From assembly GCF_031451695.1 (NCBI RefSeq), contig NZ_JARWAM010000011.1, positions 62,001-126,000 of the forward strand: a stretch of 64,000 nt of DNA, given 5' to 3'. A program made the translations under genes and the position numbers. Position 1 is the first letter of the stretch. Each line of letters begins with the position of its first letter. Of the stretch, positions 1-9,176 are shown in pieces. The notes beneath the pieces are model-generated. The model did not search any database, was not told where the DNA came from, and saw only the letters and a list, made by a program, of their open reading frames with translations. The DNA is from Franzmannia qiaohouensis. GTDB lineage: Bacteria; Pseudomonadota; Gammaproteobacteria; Pseudomonadales; Halomonadaceae.

Positions 1-808
<808 letters not shown>

Positions 809-939
809 GGGTCCGGCGTTTCCTTCCAGCATGGGGCGTGACATGAGTCGGCGTGCCGCGGCGGCGGCGTTTGGGGCATTGTACGGTCAAGCGTGTGTGG
901 CGGCAAAAGGGACGGCATTGCTTGACCCTCGGGGGTGAC

Positions 940-1126
940 CCGGCGACAGGCCTGCGAGGAGGCGCTGTAAACCCATCCCTGGGCGCTACCTTGCGCCCTG
1001 CTGCGCTCTCGCATCCTGCTTCGCTTGCAGGACCGGTGCTGGCCATCCATGGCCAGCCCGTTCGGAGCATGCTCCTCACCCATGGCGCAAACCTCCTCTT
1101 CGACCTGTCCCCGGCGCCCCTCGTCC
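940..1126 (+). repeat. Dispersed palindromic intergenic element, copy 1
   Basis: The gene-free stretch 845-1175 is largely filled by this element. Its ends (CCGGCGACAGGCCTGCGAGG... and ...CCTCCTCTTCGACCTGTCC) match the element at 51108-51209 on the same strand. The ends are complementary to each other, so the whole unit can fold as a long imperfect stem: CCGG, GACAG and GAGGAGG on the left pair with CCTCCTC, CTGTC and CCGG on the right. The centre holds a perfect 9-bp inverted repeat around CC (1038-1057). Copy 1 is longer than copy 2 because of extra sequence on both sides of the central hairpin. It lies between the divergent start of proS and the 3' end of the GNAT gene. No ORF in it looks real. 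Confidence 0.75.
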
Positions 1127-1175
1127 GTATGCTCCTTCTCAACCTGTGCTCGGCGCTACTCGTCAGCATATAGGC

Positions 1176-1769
1176 TCACCTCAGCGACTTGAGCCAGAAC
1201 ACCATCGGCTTGTGGGTCTCCTCGGCGTCACCGATATCCTTCCAGTGAAAGGTTGTTGCCAGTTCGGGGTGGCGTTCATAGCCCCGCGAGCGCCAGAAGC
1301 CGTGCAGTGGCACGTAGTCGTGTGGCTTCAACGGGTGGTCGTCGGGGCGCTCCACGGCGCAGAAGGCGGCGCTGGCAAAGCCTTCGCCGCGGGCATGCGC
1401 TTCCCGCTCGGCCATGAACGCCTTGCCGATGCCGCGGCCGCGGTAGCTGGGTAGCAGCACCGACTCGCCGTAGTAGAAAACGCTGCCGATATCGAAGCCG
1501 GCCTGTTCGAAGGGTGCACGGAACTCGTCCAGGTCGTCGGCCAGCGGCATGCCGGTGGCAGCGCCCACCAAGGTGTCGGCGTCGAAGGCCAGCACGAACA
1601 GGCTGCGCGGACAGTCCGCATAGCGGGCCAGGTAGTCGGACTCGTAGGCGAGATCGCCGTCGTAGAGGTAGGGGAAATCGCGAAACACGCGGATTCTCAG
1701 GCGTGCCAGGGCGTCGAGATAGGGGGCGATGGCATGCCCTTGGCAGGTGCTCAGGGTGGTGGCCGACAT
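1176..1769 (-). CDS. GNAT-family N-acetyltransferase
   Basis: A 197-residue protein of the GNAT superfamily, which transfers acetyl groups from acetyl-CoA to amines. The acetyl-CoA pyrophosphate-binding motif (R/Q-x-x-G-x-G/A) is visible as YRGRGIGKAF at about residues 109-117, after the beta-strand GESVLLPSY. The N-terminal strand-helix pattern (LARLRIRVFRDFPYLYDGD) also fits the fold. I chose the ATG at 1769 because GAGGA lies 5 nt upstream; the ATG at 1781 has no such site. The substrate is not evident. The nearby genes give no pathway clue: the repeat element lies downstream and a divergent lipoprotein gene lies upstream. Confidence 0.85.
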   Translation of the reverse strand: MSATTLSTCQGHAIAPYLDALARLRIRVFRDFPYLYDGDLAYESDYLARYADCPRSLFVLAFDADTLVGAATGMPLADDLDEFRAPFEQAGFDIGSVFYYGESVLLPSYRGRGIGKAFMAEREAHARGEGFASAAFCAVERPDDHPLKPHDYVPLHGFWRSRGYERHPELATTFHWKDIGDAEETHKPMVFWLKSLR

Positions 1770-1926
1770 GCGCTTCCTCATGGCTTGCGTATTTCTCCTC
1801 CACGCTAGCAGTCCGGTCGCTCACCGCCAATCCTGGGGGCGACCTGGACTGGGCCACGGGCGTCGCCAGGCGCAGACAGTGGGACTGTGATAGGCTTTGC
1901 AGCGATAAGGCAGGGAATATAGTGCA

Positions 1927-2376
1927 ATGACAACAACGACACATGCGGCCGTGCGCCGCTGGCTGGCGCGGCTGGTAGTGGCCACCGGCGTGCTGGCGCT
2001 GGTGGGCTGCGGCACGCTGCTGCACCCGGAGCGCAAGGGCCAAACCAGCGGCGACATCGATCCACGGATCGCCTTGGCCAATGGCGTAGGCCTGTTGTTC
2101 TTCATCATCCCCGGCGTGGTGGCCTATGCCGTGGACTTCTCCAACGGCACCATCTATCTCCCTAGTGGCCATGCCCAGGCGCAGGTCGACAGCATGCCGT
2201 TCGAGGACGAACTCGACCTGGAGACGCTGGAGCTGATGCTGGCCGAACATCTCGGCAAGTCGGTCGACCTCGACCACGAGCTGCTGCTGACCGAGCGGGT
2301 CGAGAGCCTCGATGAGGCGCTGGCGCTGGTTCGCATGTCGGGGGTCGACGACGCCGAACGGCTGTCGACCATGTAG
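1927..2376 (+). CDS. Small predicted lipoprotein, YceK/YidQ-like pattern
   Basis: A 149-residue secreted lipoprotein. The N-terminus has arginines, a hydrophobic stretch and a lipobox LVGC with the acceptor cysteine at residue 28. The mature part starts GTLLHPERKGQ and holds a hydrophobic segment (GLLFFIIPGVVAYAVDF) followed by NGTIYLP. This pattern is common in small lipoproteins of gammaproteobacteria with no assigned function; GenBank entries sometimes mislabel such proteins as polynucleotide phosphorylase, which this is not. The C-terminal half is acidic and helical. It is a single gene, divergent from the GNAT gene and convergent with the amidase gene. Function unknown; an envelope location is likely. 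Confidence 0.75.
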   Translation: MTTTTHAAVRRWLARLVVATGVLALVGCGTLLHPERKGQTSGDIDPRIALANGVGLLFFIIPGVVAYAVDFSNGTIYLPSGHAQAQVDSMPFEDELDLETLELMLAEHLGKSVDLDHELLLTERVESLDEALALVRMSGVDDAERLSTM

Positions 2377-2437
2377 CCTGTGGCCGGCTTCAGCTGTCTG
2401 CACTTGCCCCGCACTCGGCAGCGTTGAGCGCTTACAG

Positions 2438-3367
2438 CTACCTGTTCCGTAACGGCTGATCGAGGCTATCCAGCGTTGCCGGGTGATAGCGTTCCAGCAG
2501 TGCCCAGAGGATCGCGGCGCTCTCGGCATCGGGCCGGCCACGGTAGTCGGCGGGACGAAAGCGCATCTGGAAGGCGCGCAGTACCGCACGAGTCTGGGTA
2601 TCCAGCTGGTCGTTGACCTCAAGCGGGTAGCCCCAGGCCTGGAGTGCCGCCTGCAGGCTGGCGAGCTCGGGCAGCGCCTGGTCGAAGCGGTCGCGATAGC
2701 GCGCCACGGCGGCTGCTTCGGGCCATACCCCGATGCCCGCTTGGTAGAGGGCGTGCCACGGAAACACCGGGCCCGGGTCGATCTTGCGCGTCGGCGAGAT
2801 ATCCGAGTGGGCCACCACGTCGGTGGGGTGAATGCCGTGGCGCTCGATGATATCCCGTGACAGGGCGATCAGTGCCTCGATCTGCGCCTCGGGGTAGGGC
2901 GCCCAGTGGATCACGGGTTCGCTTTCCGGGTGCTCCTCCAGCGCTCGCTCCACTTCGGCGTAGGGGCGGTCGGGGCCGGTATTGACGATCTCGATGCCGA
3001 TCGAGGTGTCGTTGATGTTGGTGCGGCGCTTCCAGGCGCTGGCCCCGGCGTGCCAGGCGCGGCGCTCCTCGTCGACGAGCTGGTAGACCAGCGGCTGGCC
3101 GCGATGAGCCCGGACCGGTAGTGGCAGCACGTAGTGGCTGCTGACGTGGGGGCCGGTCAGGGTCGCCAGGGATTGGGCCTCGTCCACATCGGTGTAGTGC
3201 AGCACCAGATGCCGCACCCGGCTGTTGTGGGACGGCGCCACATGGGTGTGGTCCACCACATAGCCGGGGCGTGGCTCCAGCGGCGCGGTTGCCGGTTCCA
3301 ACCCAGGCCCCGCACAGGCCGCGAGCAGCAGGGCCAGGCAGGTGATGACGACTCCCTTATGCCACAT
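2438..3367 (-). CDS. amiD: N-acetylmuramoyl-L-alanine amidase, lipoprotein (AmiD-like)
   Basis: A 309-residue outer-membrane lipoprotein that cleaves the amide bond between MurNAc and the peptide in peptidoglycan or recycled fragments. The lipobox LAAC puts the lipidated cysteine at residue 18. The Amidase_2 (T7 lysozyme-like) zinc domain follows: HLVLHYTDVD (zinc His about residue 57), GIEIVNTG, and VVAHSDISPTRKIDPG (second zinc His and the catalytic Lys region). A C-terminal peptidoglycan-binding domain (LQAALQAWGYPLEVNDQLD...AFQMRFRP) covers about residues 235-300. This matches E. coli AmiD (YbjR) architecture. The start at 3367 has GGAGAG 7 nt upstream. It is the third gene of the satD operon, 3 nt after the DUF3307 gene. 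Confidence 0.88.
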   Translation of the reverse strand: MWHKGVVITCLALLLAACAGPGLEPATAPLEPRPGYVVDHTHVAPSHNSRVRHLVLHYTDVDEAQSLATLTGPHVSSHYVLPLPVRAHRGQPLVYQLVDEERRAWHAGASAWKRRTNINDTSIGIEIVNTGPDRPYAEVERALEEHPESEPVIHWAPYPEAQIEALIALSRDIIERHGIHPTDVVAHSDISPTRKIDPGPVFPWHALYQAGIGVWPEAAAVARYRDRFDQALPELASLQAALQAWGYPLEVNDQLDTQTRAVLRAFQMRFRPADYRGRPDAESAAILWALLERYHPATLDSLDQPLRNR

Positions 3368-3370
3368 GCT

Positions 3371-4129
3371 TCAACTCTCCAGCAGCAGTCTGAGCGTCAG
3401 GCCCAGCACCAGGGTCGAGGCCACGCTTACCAGGGTGCCCAGCAGCACATATTCGGTCAGCTTGCGGTCCTTCGATTCGCGCAGGTCGCCGTAGCGTAGC
3501 ACCGACTTGGCGGCCAGCAGGAAGCCCACCGCGGTCAGCTGGTCGAGCAGCACCAGGGAGAGCACCAGCAGCCGTTCCAGCATGCCGATGCGGGCACCGG
3601 CCTGGGCCAGGGTGCCGGTATCCTGCAACTGATTGCTCCAGCGCTTCATCAGCATGGCAATGGCGAATGACAGGGGCCGCGTCACGATCAGGTAGGCGGT
3701 GGCCACGCCCAGCACCGTGGGCGTGAGCAGCCAGGTGCCGAGCGCTGCCAGTGGGTCGAGGCTGCCGAGCCAGGCCAGCCACACTCCGCACAGCACCAGC
3801 AGGTGCAGCAACTGGTCGAGCAGGAACCAGCGTAACCGCTCGGCGGGCAGCGTCGCCTTGCCCAGGTCGATCAGCCAGTGGCTGGCGGCCACCGCCGCGG
3901 CACCGGCGAGCACTCCCTGCGGGCCGGGGGAGCCCGGCAGCAGCCAGGCGGCGATCAGCAGCACCAGTGCCGTGAGCCCGGCGTGGACCAGCGCATGGTA
4001 GAGCAGGTGGCGCGAGCGGTGCCGGCGGCGCATCCGCTCGTCGACCCAGCGGCGCGGCTGCAGCAGGAAGTCGCCGACCAGGTGGGCCAGCACCAGCCCC
4101 ATCAGCAGGGAGAGATCATTGGGCGTCAT
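3371..4129 (-). CDS. DUF3307 integral membrane protein
   Basis: A 252-residue inner-membrane protein. The N-terminus LVLAHLVGDFLLQPRRWVDERM is the conserved DUF3307 signature (a helix with H-x3-D-F-x-L-Q), followed by about six further hydrophobic helices. The biochemical role of the family is unknown. It is very often encoded next to a SatD-family gene, as here: the ATG overlaps the SatD stop in an ATGA arrangement (4126-4129), so the two are translationally coupled. The amidase gene follows 3 nt later. The context hints at envelope maintenance, but that is inference. Confidence 0.85.
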   Translation of the reverse strand: MTPNDLSLLMGLVLAHLVGDFLLQPRRWVDERMRRRHRSRHLLYHALVHAGLTALVLLIAAWLLPGSPGPQGVLAGAAAVAASHWLIDLGKATLPAERLRWFLLDQLLHLLVLCGVWLAWLGSLDPLAALGTWLLTPTVLGVATAYLIVTRPLSFAIAMLMKRWSNQLQDTGTLAQAGARIGMLERLLVLSLVLLDQLTAVGFLLAAKSVLRYGDLRESKDRKLTEYVLLGTLVSVASTLVLGLTLRLLLES

Positions 4130-4764
4130 GAGGGCGTGTCCCTTTCCGCCAGCCGCTGGCGCAGGTAGGCCAGCGTATCGGCCAGCAGTGGCCAGCGGGC
4201 GGCACGCAGTCGCTTGTGTACGCTGGGTTGGCGTATTCCCAGATGGTCGGCCATGGCCTGCTGGGAGGCGTTGCTCTCCAGGCTGAGCCTGACCACTTCG
4301 GCCGAGTAGCGCGACCAGCTTGCCACCAAGTCGTCCAGGTAGCGCGTCAGCAGGCCCAGGCTGCCGTCGTCCGCTTCGTCTAGCAGCGTCAGCGATAGCT
4401 GTGCGCTGCCCTCGCTCAATCCATCCAGGTCGTGGCCGGAACGCACGAACGGCTCGCTGTCCGCGGTGTCGAGCCCGCTGTGGCCTGCCGGCCCCACCGC
4501 CACGGCGATGCGTGCGTCCCAGCGCTGGTCGGCCTCGGAGTGCTCGATCAGTGCCGCGCGTAGGGCGATAGCGGCCTCCATGGCGGCTGTGGCCCTGGGC
4601 AGCGCCAGCTGGAAGCCGTCGCCGCGGAAGCGTTCGCCACGACCGCCGTGGCGCGTGGCCAGTTCGCCCAGGGTGGCGTCCAGCAGCGCATAGAGGCGCT
4701 GGCGATCGGCGACCTTGCGTGAGTCGATCACATCGCCGGTCAGCACGGCGATTCGCTGGGTCAT
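4126..4764 (-). CDS. SatD-family protein with C-terminal helix-turn-helix
   Basis: A 212-residue cytoplasmic protein. The N-terminus (IAVLTGDVIDSRKV) and GRGERFRGDGFQLAL follow the SatD-family pattern, which resembles a nucleotide-cyclase/GGDEF-like fold. The C-terminus (residues about 170-200: QQAMADHLGIRQPSVHKRLR) reads as a helix-turn-helix, so the protein may bind DNA. I set the start at the ATG at 4764 (MTQRIAVLTGD) with GGAG 8 nt upstream, rather than the longer frame to 4806, which would run into the operator repeats. It heads an operon with DUF3307 and an amidase. Inference: it controls its own operon through the GGCTAT repeats upstream. No catalytic role is established. Confidence 0.82.
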   Translation of the reverse strand: MTQRIAVLTGDVIDSRKVADRQRLYALLDATLGELATRHGGRGERFRGDGFQLALPRATAAMEAAIALRAALIEHSEADQRWDARIAVAVGPAGHSGLDTADSEPFVRSGHDLDGLSEGSAQLSLTLLDEADDGSLGLLTRYLDDLVASWSRYSAEVVRLSLESNASQQAMADHLGIRQPSVHKRLRAARWPLLADTLAYLRQRLAERDTPS

Positions 4765-4797
4765 GGCAGGCGCTCCAGAGATAGAGTCGCTGTTATC

Positions 4798-4873
4798 ATA
4801 GCCCAAAAAGGCTATTTGGCAATAAAATAACCCTCAAGGGCTATATGCAAGGGTTATTGATCCATGGGGCTAT
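4798..4873. promoter_or_regulatory. Repeat-rich control region of the satD operon
   Basis: An AT-rich stretch in a GC-rich window. It has three direct copies of GGCTAT starting at 4810, 4839 and 4868 (exactly 29 bp apart), an inverted repeat ATAGCC-N6-GGCTAT (4798-4815), and an inverted repeat AATAACCC-N17-GGGTTATT (4826-4858). Minus-strand promoter elements (TTGCAT and an AT-rich -10) plausibly overlap them. It lies between the satD start and the 3' end of the VWA gene. The most economical reading is an operator for the HTH of SatD. Confidence 0.6.
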
Positions 4874-4879
4874 TGTGGC

Positions 4880-6058
4880 TCAGCGCGCCAGTTCACGCAT
4901 GGCCTCTTCCAGCCCTTCCAGTGTCATGGGGTACATGCGCGCGTCGATCAGTTGGCGAATCAACTGAGTGGAGTGGGTGTATTCCCAGGCTCGCGGCGGC
5001 ATGGGGTTGAGCCAGGCCAGGCGCGGGAAGCGTTCGACAAGGCGCTTGAGCCACGCCGCGCCGGACTCCTGGTTGAAATGCTCGACGCTGCCGCCGGGGT
5101 GGGTGATCTCATAGGGCGACATGGCGGCGTCGCCGACAATCACTACCTGGTAATCCGCGCCGTAGGTATGCAGCACGTCCATGGTCGGGATGCGCTCGCT
5201 GTTGCGGCGCAAGTTGTTGCGCCACAGCCCTTCGTAGACGCAGTTGTGGAAGTAGTAGGGCTCGAGGTGCTTGAACTCCGAACGCGCCGCCGAGAACAGC
5301 TCCTCGCAGGTGCGAATATGGTCGTCCATGGAGCCGCCGACATCGAGCAGCAGCAGCACCTTGACGGCGTTATGGCGCTCCGGGCGCATCTGCACGTTGA
5401 GCAGGCCGCCATCGCGAGCCGTTTCGCGAATGGTGGCATCGACGTCGAACTCCGCCGCGGCGCCCTGACGGGCGAACTTCCTGAGCCGGCGCAGTGCCAT
5501 CTTGATATTGCGTGTGCCCAGCTCGAGTGAATCGTCGTAGTCGCGGAAGCGGCGCTCGTCCCACACCTTGATCGCCCGGCGATGGCGCGACCCCTCCTGG
5601 CCGATGCGCATGCCCTCGGGGTTATAGCCGTAGGCGCCGAAGGGGCTGGTGCCGCCGGTACCGATCCACTTGTTGCCCCCGGCGTGGCGCTCCTTCTGCT
5701 CCTCGAGGCGCTTCTTGAAGGTCTCGATCAGCTCCTCGAGCCCGCCCAGGGACTCAATCTGCGCCTTCTCCTCCTCGGAGAGCTGCTTTTCGAACTCGCG
5801 GCGCAGCCAGTCGTCGGGAATCAGCGCCTCGATGGCGGCATCGAGATTCTCGAGCCCCTCGAACCAGGCGGCGAAGGCGCGATCGTAGCGGTCGAAATGC
5901 CGCTCGTCCTTGACCATCACGGTGCGCGCCACCTGATAGAACGCCTGCATGTCGGCGAACACCACGCCGTGTTCGACCACGGCATGCAGGTCGAGCAGCT
6001 CGCGCAGCGACACCGGCACGCCGGCGCGCTTGAGGGTCTCGAACAGGCCGATGAACAT
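4880..6058 (-). CDS. VWA-domain protein (CoxE-like), MoxR partner
   Basis: A 392-residue protein with a C-terminal von Willebrand A domain. The metal-ion-dependent adhesion motif is visible as LLLDVGGSMDDH at about residue 240 (D-x-G-x-S form). The N-terminal half is charged and helical, with a stretch near residues 95-125 that could be a coiled coil (EEEKAQIESLGGLEELIETF). The CoxE-type family works with MoxR AAA+ ATPases as a metal-insertion or protein-remodelling chaperone pair. The MoxR gene sits immediately upstream, 3 nt away. The client is unknown: no oxidase or dehydrogenase operon lies next to it. Confidence 0.87.
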   Translation of the reverse strand: MFIGLFETLKRAGVPVSLRELLDLHAVVEHGVVFADMQAFYQVARTVMVKDERHFDRYDRAFAAWFEGLENLDAAIEALIPDDWLRREFEKQLSEEEKAQIESLGGLEELIETFKKRLEEQKERHAGGNKWIGTGGTSPFGAYGYNPEGMRIGQEGSRHRRAIKVWDERRFRDYDDSLELGTRNIKMALRRLRKFARQGAAAEFDVDATIRETARDGGLLNVQMRPERHNAVKVLLLLDVGGSMDDHIRTCEELFSAARSEFKHLEPYYFHNCVYEGLWRNNLRRNSERIPTMDVLHTYGADYQVVIVGDAAMSPYEITHPGGSVEHFNQESGAAWLKRLVERFPRLAWLNPMPPRAWEYTHSTQLIRQLIDARMYPMTLEGLEEAMRELAR

Positions 6059-6061
6059 CGC

Positions 6062-6907
6062 TCAGCGACCCTTGCGACGCAGCATGAAGGCCAGCCGCTC
6101 GAGCAGCTGGGTATCCTGCTCGTTCTTGACCAGGGCGCCTGCCAGCGGCGGGATCGCCTTGGCGGGATCACGCTGATAGAGCGCCTCCCGGGCCAGCTCG
6201 TCGCTCATCAGCAGTTTCAGCCAGTCGACCAGCTCCGAGGTGGAGGGTTTCTTCTTCAGCCCCGGGGCCTGGCGCAGCTCGAAGAACACCTCCAGCGCCT
6301 CGCCGACCAGCTTGGGTGCAATGTCGGGGAAGTGCACGTCGACGATCTGCTGCATGGTCTCGCGGTCGGGGAATTCGATGTAGTGGAAGAAGCAGCGGCG
6401 CAGGAAGGCGTCGGGCAACTCCTTCTCGTTGTTGGAGGTGATGACGATGATCGGCCGGTGGCGTGCGGCGATGGTCTCACCGGTCTCGTAGACATGGAAT
6501 TCCATGCGATCCAGCTCCTGGAGCAGGTCGTTGGGGAATTCGATGTCGGCCTTGTCGATCTCGTCGATCAGCAGCACCACCCGCTCGTCGGCGGTGAAGG
6601 CCTCCCACAGCTTGCCGGGCTTGATGTAGTTGGCGACGTTTTCGACGCCCTCTATGCCGAGCTGGGAGTCGCGCAGGCGGCTCACCGCGTCGTACTCGTA
6701 CAGGCCCTGGGCCGCCTTGGTGCTGGACTTGATGTGCCAGGTGATCAGGCGGGTGTCCAGCGATGCCGCCAGCTCCTCGGCCAGCAGCGTCTTGCCGGTG
6801 CCCGGTTCGCCCTTGATCAGCAGCGGGCGCTGCAGGGTCACCGCAGCGTTGACCGCCTGCTTGAGCGCCTCGGTGGCCACGTAGGTGGTGGTGGAAGTAA
6901 ACGCCAT
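6062..6907 (-). CDS. MoxR-family AAA+ ATPase
   Basis: A 281-residue AAA+ chaperone ATPase. Motifs in order: Walker A GEPGTGKT (about residue 36), Walker B VVLLIDEIDKAD, sensor 1 ITSNNEKELPDAFLRRC, and a C-terminal lid (TSELVDWLKLL). The length fits the short MoxR type. The ATG at 6907 is preferred (AGGAG 5 nt upstream); a GTG at 6913 would overlap the ribosome site. It forms a two-gene unit with the VWA protein. Known MoxR-VWA pairs mature or remodel specific enzyme complexes; the target here is not apparent. Confidence 0.9.
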   Translation of the reverse strand: MAFTSTTTYVATEALKQAVNAAVTLQRPLLIKGEPGTGKTLLAEELAASLDTRLITWHIKSSTKAAQGLYEYDAVSRLRDSQLGIEGVENVANYIKPGKLWEAFTADERVVLLIDEIDKADIEFPNDLLQELDRMEFHVYETGETIAARHRPIIVITSNNEKELPDAFLRRCFFHYIEFPDRETMQQIVDVHFPDIAPKLVGEALEVFFELRQAPGLKKKPSTSELVDWLKLLMSDELAREALYQRDPAKAIPPLAGALVKNEQDTQLLERLAFMLRRKGR

Positions 6908-6997
6908 TGGCACTCCTCAGCATTAAAGGCAATTTTCAAACAAGTGTACGGAAGGCTGGGGGTTTCGACAAAGCCTTGTCGACCTGGGACTGGCAGG

Positions 6998-7828
6998 TCA
7001 GCCGATGGTATGGCTGGTCACGCAGTTGCGGCCTTTGGCCTTGCAGGCGTAGAGCGCGGTGTCGGCGGAGGCGATCATGTCCTCGAGGTAGAATGCCGAG
7101 CCCGAATGCGTCGTGGAGACGCCAATACTGACCGTGACGACATCGGCCACATTGGAGCCGCGGTGGGGGATGCCCACCGCCTGCAGCATGCCGCGCATGG
7201 CTTCTGCCAGGCGAGTGGCTTCCATGGCATTGGCATCGAGCAGAACCACCAGAAACTCCTCTCCGCCTAGGCGCACCACGATATCCGTTTCGCGACGAAA
7301 GGTGTCGCGCAACACATTGGCGATCTCGATCAAGCATTCATCGCCGGCTTGATGGCCGTACAGGTCGTTATAGTCCTTGAAATGGTCGACATCGATCATC
7401 AGCGCCGAGACCGCCTTCATCCAGCGACGACTGATCGGCAGCGCGACCTCCAGTCGCTGCTCGAGCATGCGGCGGTTCCCGAGCCCCGTGAGAGGGTCCA
7501 TGACGGCCTGTTCGTGAAGCTGAACGTTGCTGTTCTGCAGGGTTGCGATCTGGCGTGTCAAACGCGCCATCGATGGCGCCGTGGGGAGACGGCATGGCAC
7601 GTTACCTGCCAGCGGCTGCTCAGCGTCGAGGGCTTTGAGCAGGGCCAGTAGCGGCCGCCGATAGCACAAATGCACCAGAGCCGCGCCGGACAGCAGCAAT
7701 GCGGCGGCGAACAGCGTCACCGGGAGCAAGTTTGGCACGATTGGAGCGATCCCTTGATCTGCAGCGGCATACGTTCTTGTATGGCTATCCCCTATGTTAT
7801 CGCGCGTTACACGACAAACTTTAGTCAA
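6998..7828 (-). CDS. Membrane-anchored diguanylate cyclase (GGDEF)
   Basis: A protein of up to 276 residues with one N-terminal membrane segment (LLPVTLFAAALLLSGAALVHL) and a GGDEF domain. Catalytic and substrate residues are intact: DPLTGLGNRR, MIDVDHFKDYND, and the active-site LGGEEF at about residue 195. It should therefore make cyclic di-GMP from GTP. The start is uncertain. The longest frame begins at a TTG directly after the stop codon of the upstream dehydrogenase (TAA then TTG), and an in-frame GTG just before the membrane helix is an alternative. No sensory domain is obvious beyond the short segment between helix and GGDEF. Confidence 0.85.
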   Translation of the reverse strand: MTKVCRVTRDNIGDSHTRTYAAADQGIAPIVPNLLPVTLFAAALLLSGAALVHLCYRRPLLALLKALDAEQPLAGNVPCRLPTAPSMARLTRQIATLQNSNVQLHEQAVMDPLTGLGNRRMLEQRLEVALPISRRWMKAVSALMIDVDHFKDYNDLYGHQAGDECLIEIANVLRDTFRRETDIVVRLGGEEFLVVLLDANAMEATRLAEAMRGMLQAVGIPHRGSNVADVVTVSIGVSTTHSGSAFYLEDMIASADTALYACKAKGRNCVTSHTIG

Positions 7829-8725
7829 TTACGGCGAGCCATGGCTGGCGGCAGGCCGGTAGGCCTCCACCAGGGTGGCCGGATCGTGCTCGGCGTGGCC
7901 ACGACTGGCGTGGGCGCGCAGCAACTGGGCGGCCAGGCCGCTCATCGGGGTGGCGCTGCCGGCACGCTGGCTCTGGGCCGTCGCCATGTCGAGGTCCTTG
8001 AGCAGGGTACGCAGGTGCCACGCGGGGTTGTCGAAGTCGCTCGCCGCCATGCGCGGGGTGAGGATCTGGAACGGCTTGGAGTCGGCGAAGCCGCCGGCCA
8101 GCGCCTCGGGCAGCTGGCTGGCGTCGACGCCGCTGGCCTCGGCAAGGGCCACCATTTCGGCGATGACCGCCGCCTGGCAGCCGACGATCATCTGATTGCA
8201 GACCTTGGTGACCTGGCCGCTGCCCACCGCGCCCATGTGGGTGATGCGTGCCGCCAGCGGCGCCAGCAGCGGGCGTGCCGAGGCGACATCCGCCTCGCTG
8301 CCGCCACACATGATCGCCAGGCTGCCGGCCTCGGCGCCGGCCACTCCGCCGGAGACTGGCGCATCCACCCAGCGCATGCCGCACTGCTGCTCGAGACGCG
8401 CAGCGAAGTCCCGGGTAGCCGCCGGGTCGCTGCTGGAGAGATCGATCAGCAACTGGCCGGGGCGGCCGTGTGCAGCCACGCCGTCGGCGCCGAACACCAC
8501 CTCTTCTACCGCTGCGGTATTGGCCAGACACAGCAGTAGCGTATCCACCTGCGTGACCAGGCCGGCGACCGAGGTCGCCGGCCGGGCTCCGGCGTCGAGC
8601 AGCGGGCGGGTCTTGGCCGGGGTGCGGTTCCAGACGCTGACGTCGAAGCCTGCAGACAGCAGGCGCCGCGTCATGGGGTCGCCCATCAGGCCGATGCCAA
8701 TGAAGCCGAGACGAGTATCAGACAT
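7829..8725 (-). CDS. NAD(P)-dependent beta-hydroxyacid dehydrogenase (HIBADH/GarR family)
   Basis: A 298-residue oxidoreductase of the 3-hydroxyisobutyrate / tartronate semialdehyde reductase family. Visible motifs: Rossmann FIGIGLMG at residues 8-15, substrate-binding DAPVSGGVAGAEAGSL, and the catalytic lysine region GSGQVTKVCNQM. Family members oxidise or reduce short beta-hydroxyacids with NAD(P). The substrate cannot be read from the sequence, and neither valine-degradation nor glycerate genes adjoin it. The diguanylate cyclase frame follows directly downstream and may be cotranscribed. Confidence 0.88.
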   Translation of the reverse strand: MSDTRLGFIGIGLMGDPMTRRLLSAGFDVSVWNRTPAKTRPLLDAGARPATSVAGLVTQVDTLLLCLANTAAVEEVVFGADGVAAHGRPGQLLIDLSSSDPAATRDFAARLEQQCGMRWVDAPVSGGVAGAEAGSLAIMCGGSEADVASARPLLAPLAARITHMGAVGSGQVTKVCNQMIVGCQAAVIAEMVALAEASGVDASQLPEALAGGFADSKPFQILTPRMAASDFDNPAWHLRTLLKDLDMATAQSQRAGSATPMSGLAAQLLRAHASRGHAEHDPATLVEAYRPAASHGSP

Positions 8726-9159
8726 GACATGCTCCTCACAGACAAAGCCATAGCATGCGCGAAGGGATCAAAAGCGACAACGCGAGGGCCTCCGCCGATT
8801 GCTGTAAAGCCAACACTCGATAATGCAATGAGCGAAGAGGGCGGCAAGATACACTGGTCAGCCCCGATAAAGCAGTAGATGCGCCGAAGTAATGCACAGC
8901 GGTCAAAAAAAGCCCCTATTTGGTGCAGAGCAGCATGGGTGGCGTAGACAGCGCGCCCTGCCTGGCACGCAATCTTTATGTAAGGTGCTGATTTTTAATG
9001 GTGTCTGTAAAAGTTGGCTCAGGCTGTGCAATGTATAGGGCAAGACAAACACAGACATCGGCGTTTCACCTTCATCGCTTGAGTCGCAGCCAACAACAAG
9101 GATTACGCTGCGATAGGTGGAACGCCCACATCACCTCCATCGAGGTGATACACCGAGTG

Positions 9160-9175
9160 AGCTGGCGTGCTCCCC
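9160..9175 (+). repeat. Short repeat motif AGCTGGCGTRCWCCCC, copy A
   Basis: AGCTGGCGTGCTCCCC. The same 16-mer with one or two changes occurs twice at 14973-15011. Here it directly precedes a terminator hairpin, and the downstream match to the second region continues into GGGACCTT. Confidence 0.5.
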
Positions 9176-9176
9176 T

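Noticed and set aside
5582..7270. 562-codon plus-strand ORF opposite the MoxR/VWA genes
   Set aside because: It runs antisense to two well-supported genes and has low-complexity hydrophobic/Glu-Gly composition typical of GC-rich antisense frames, with no recognisable motif.
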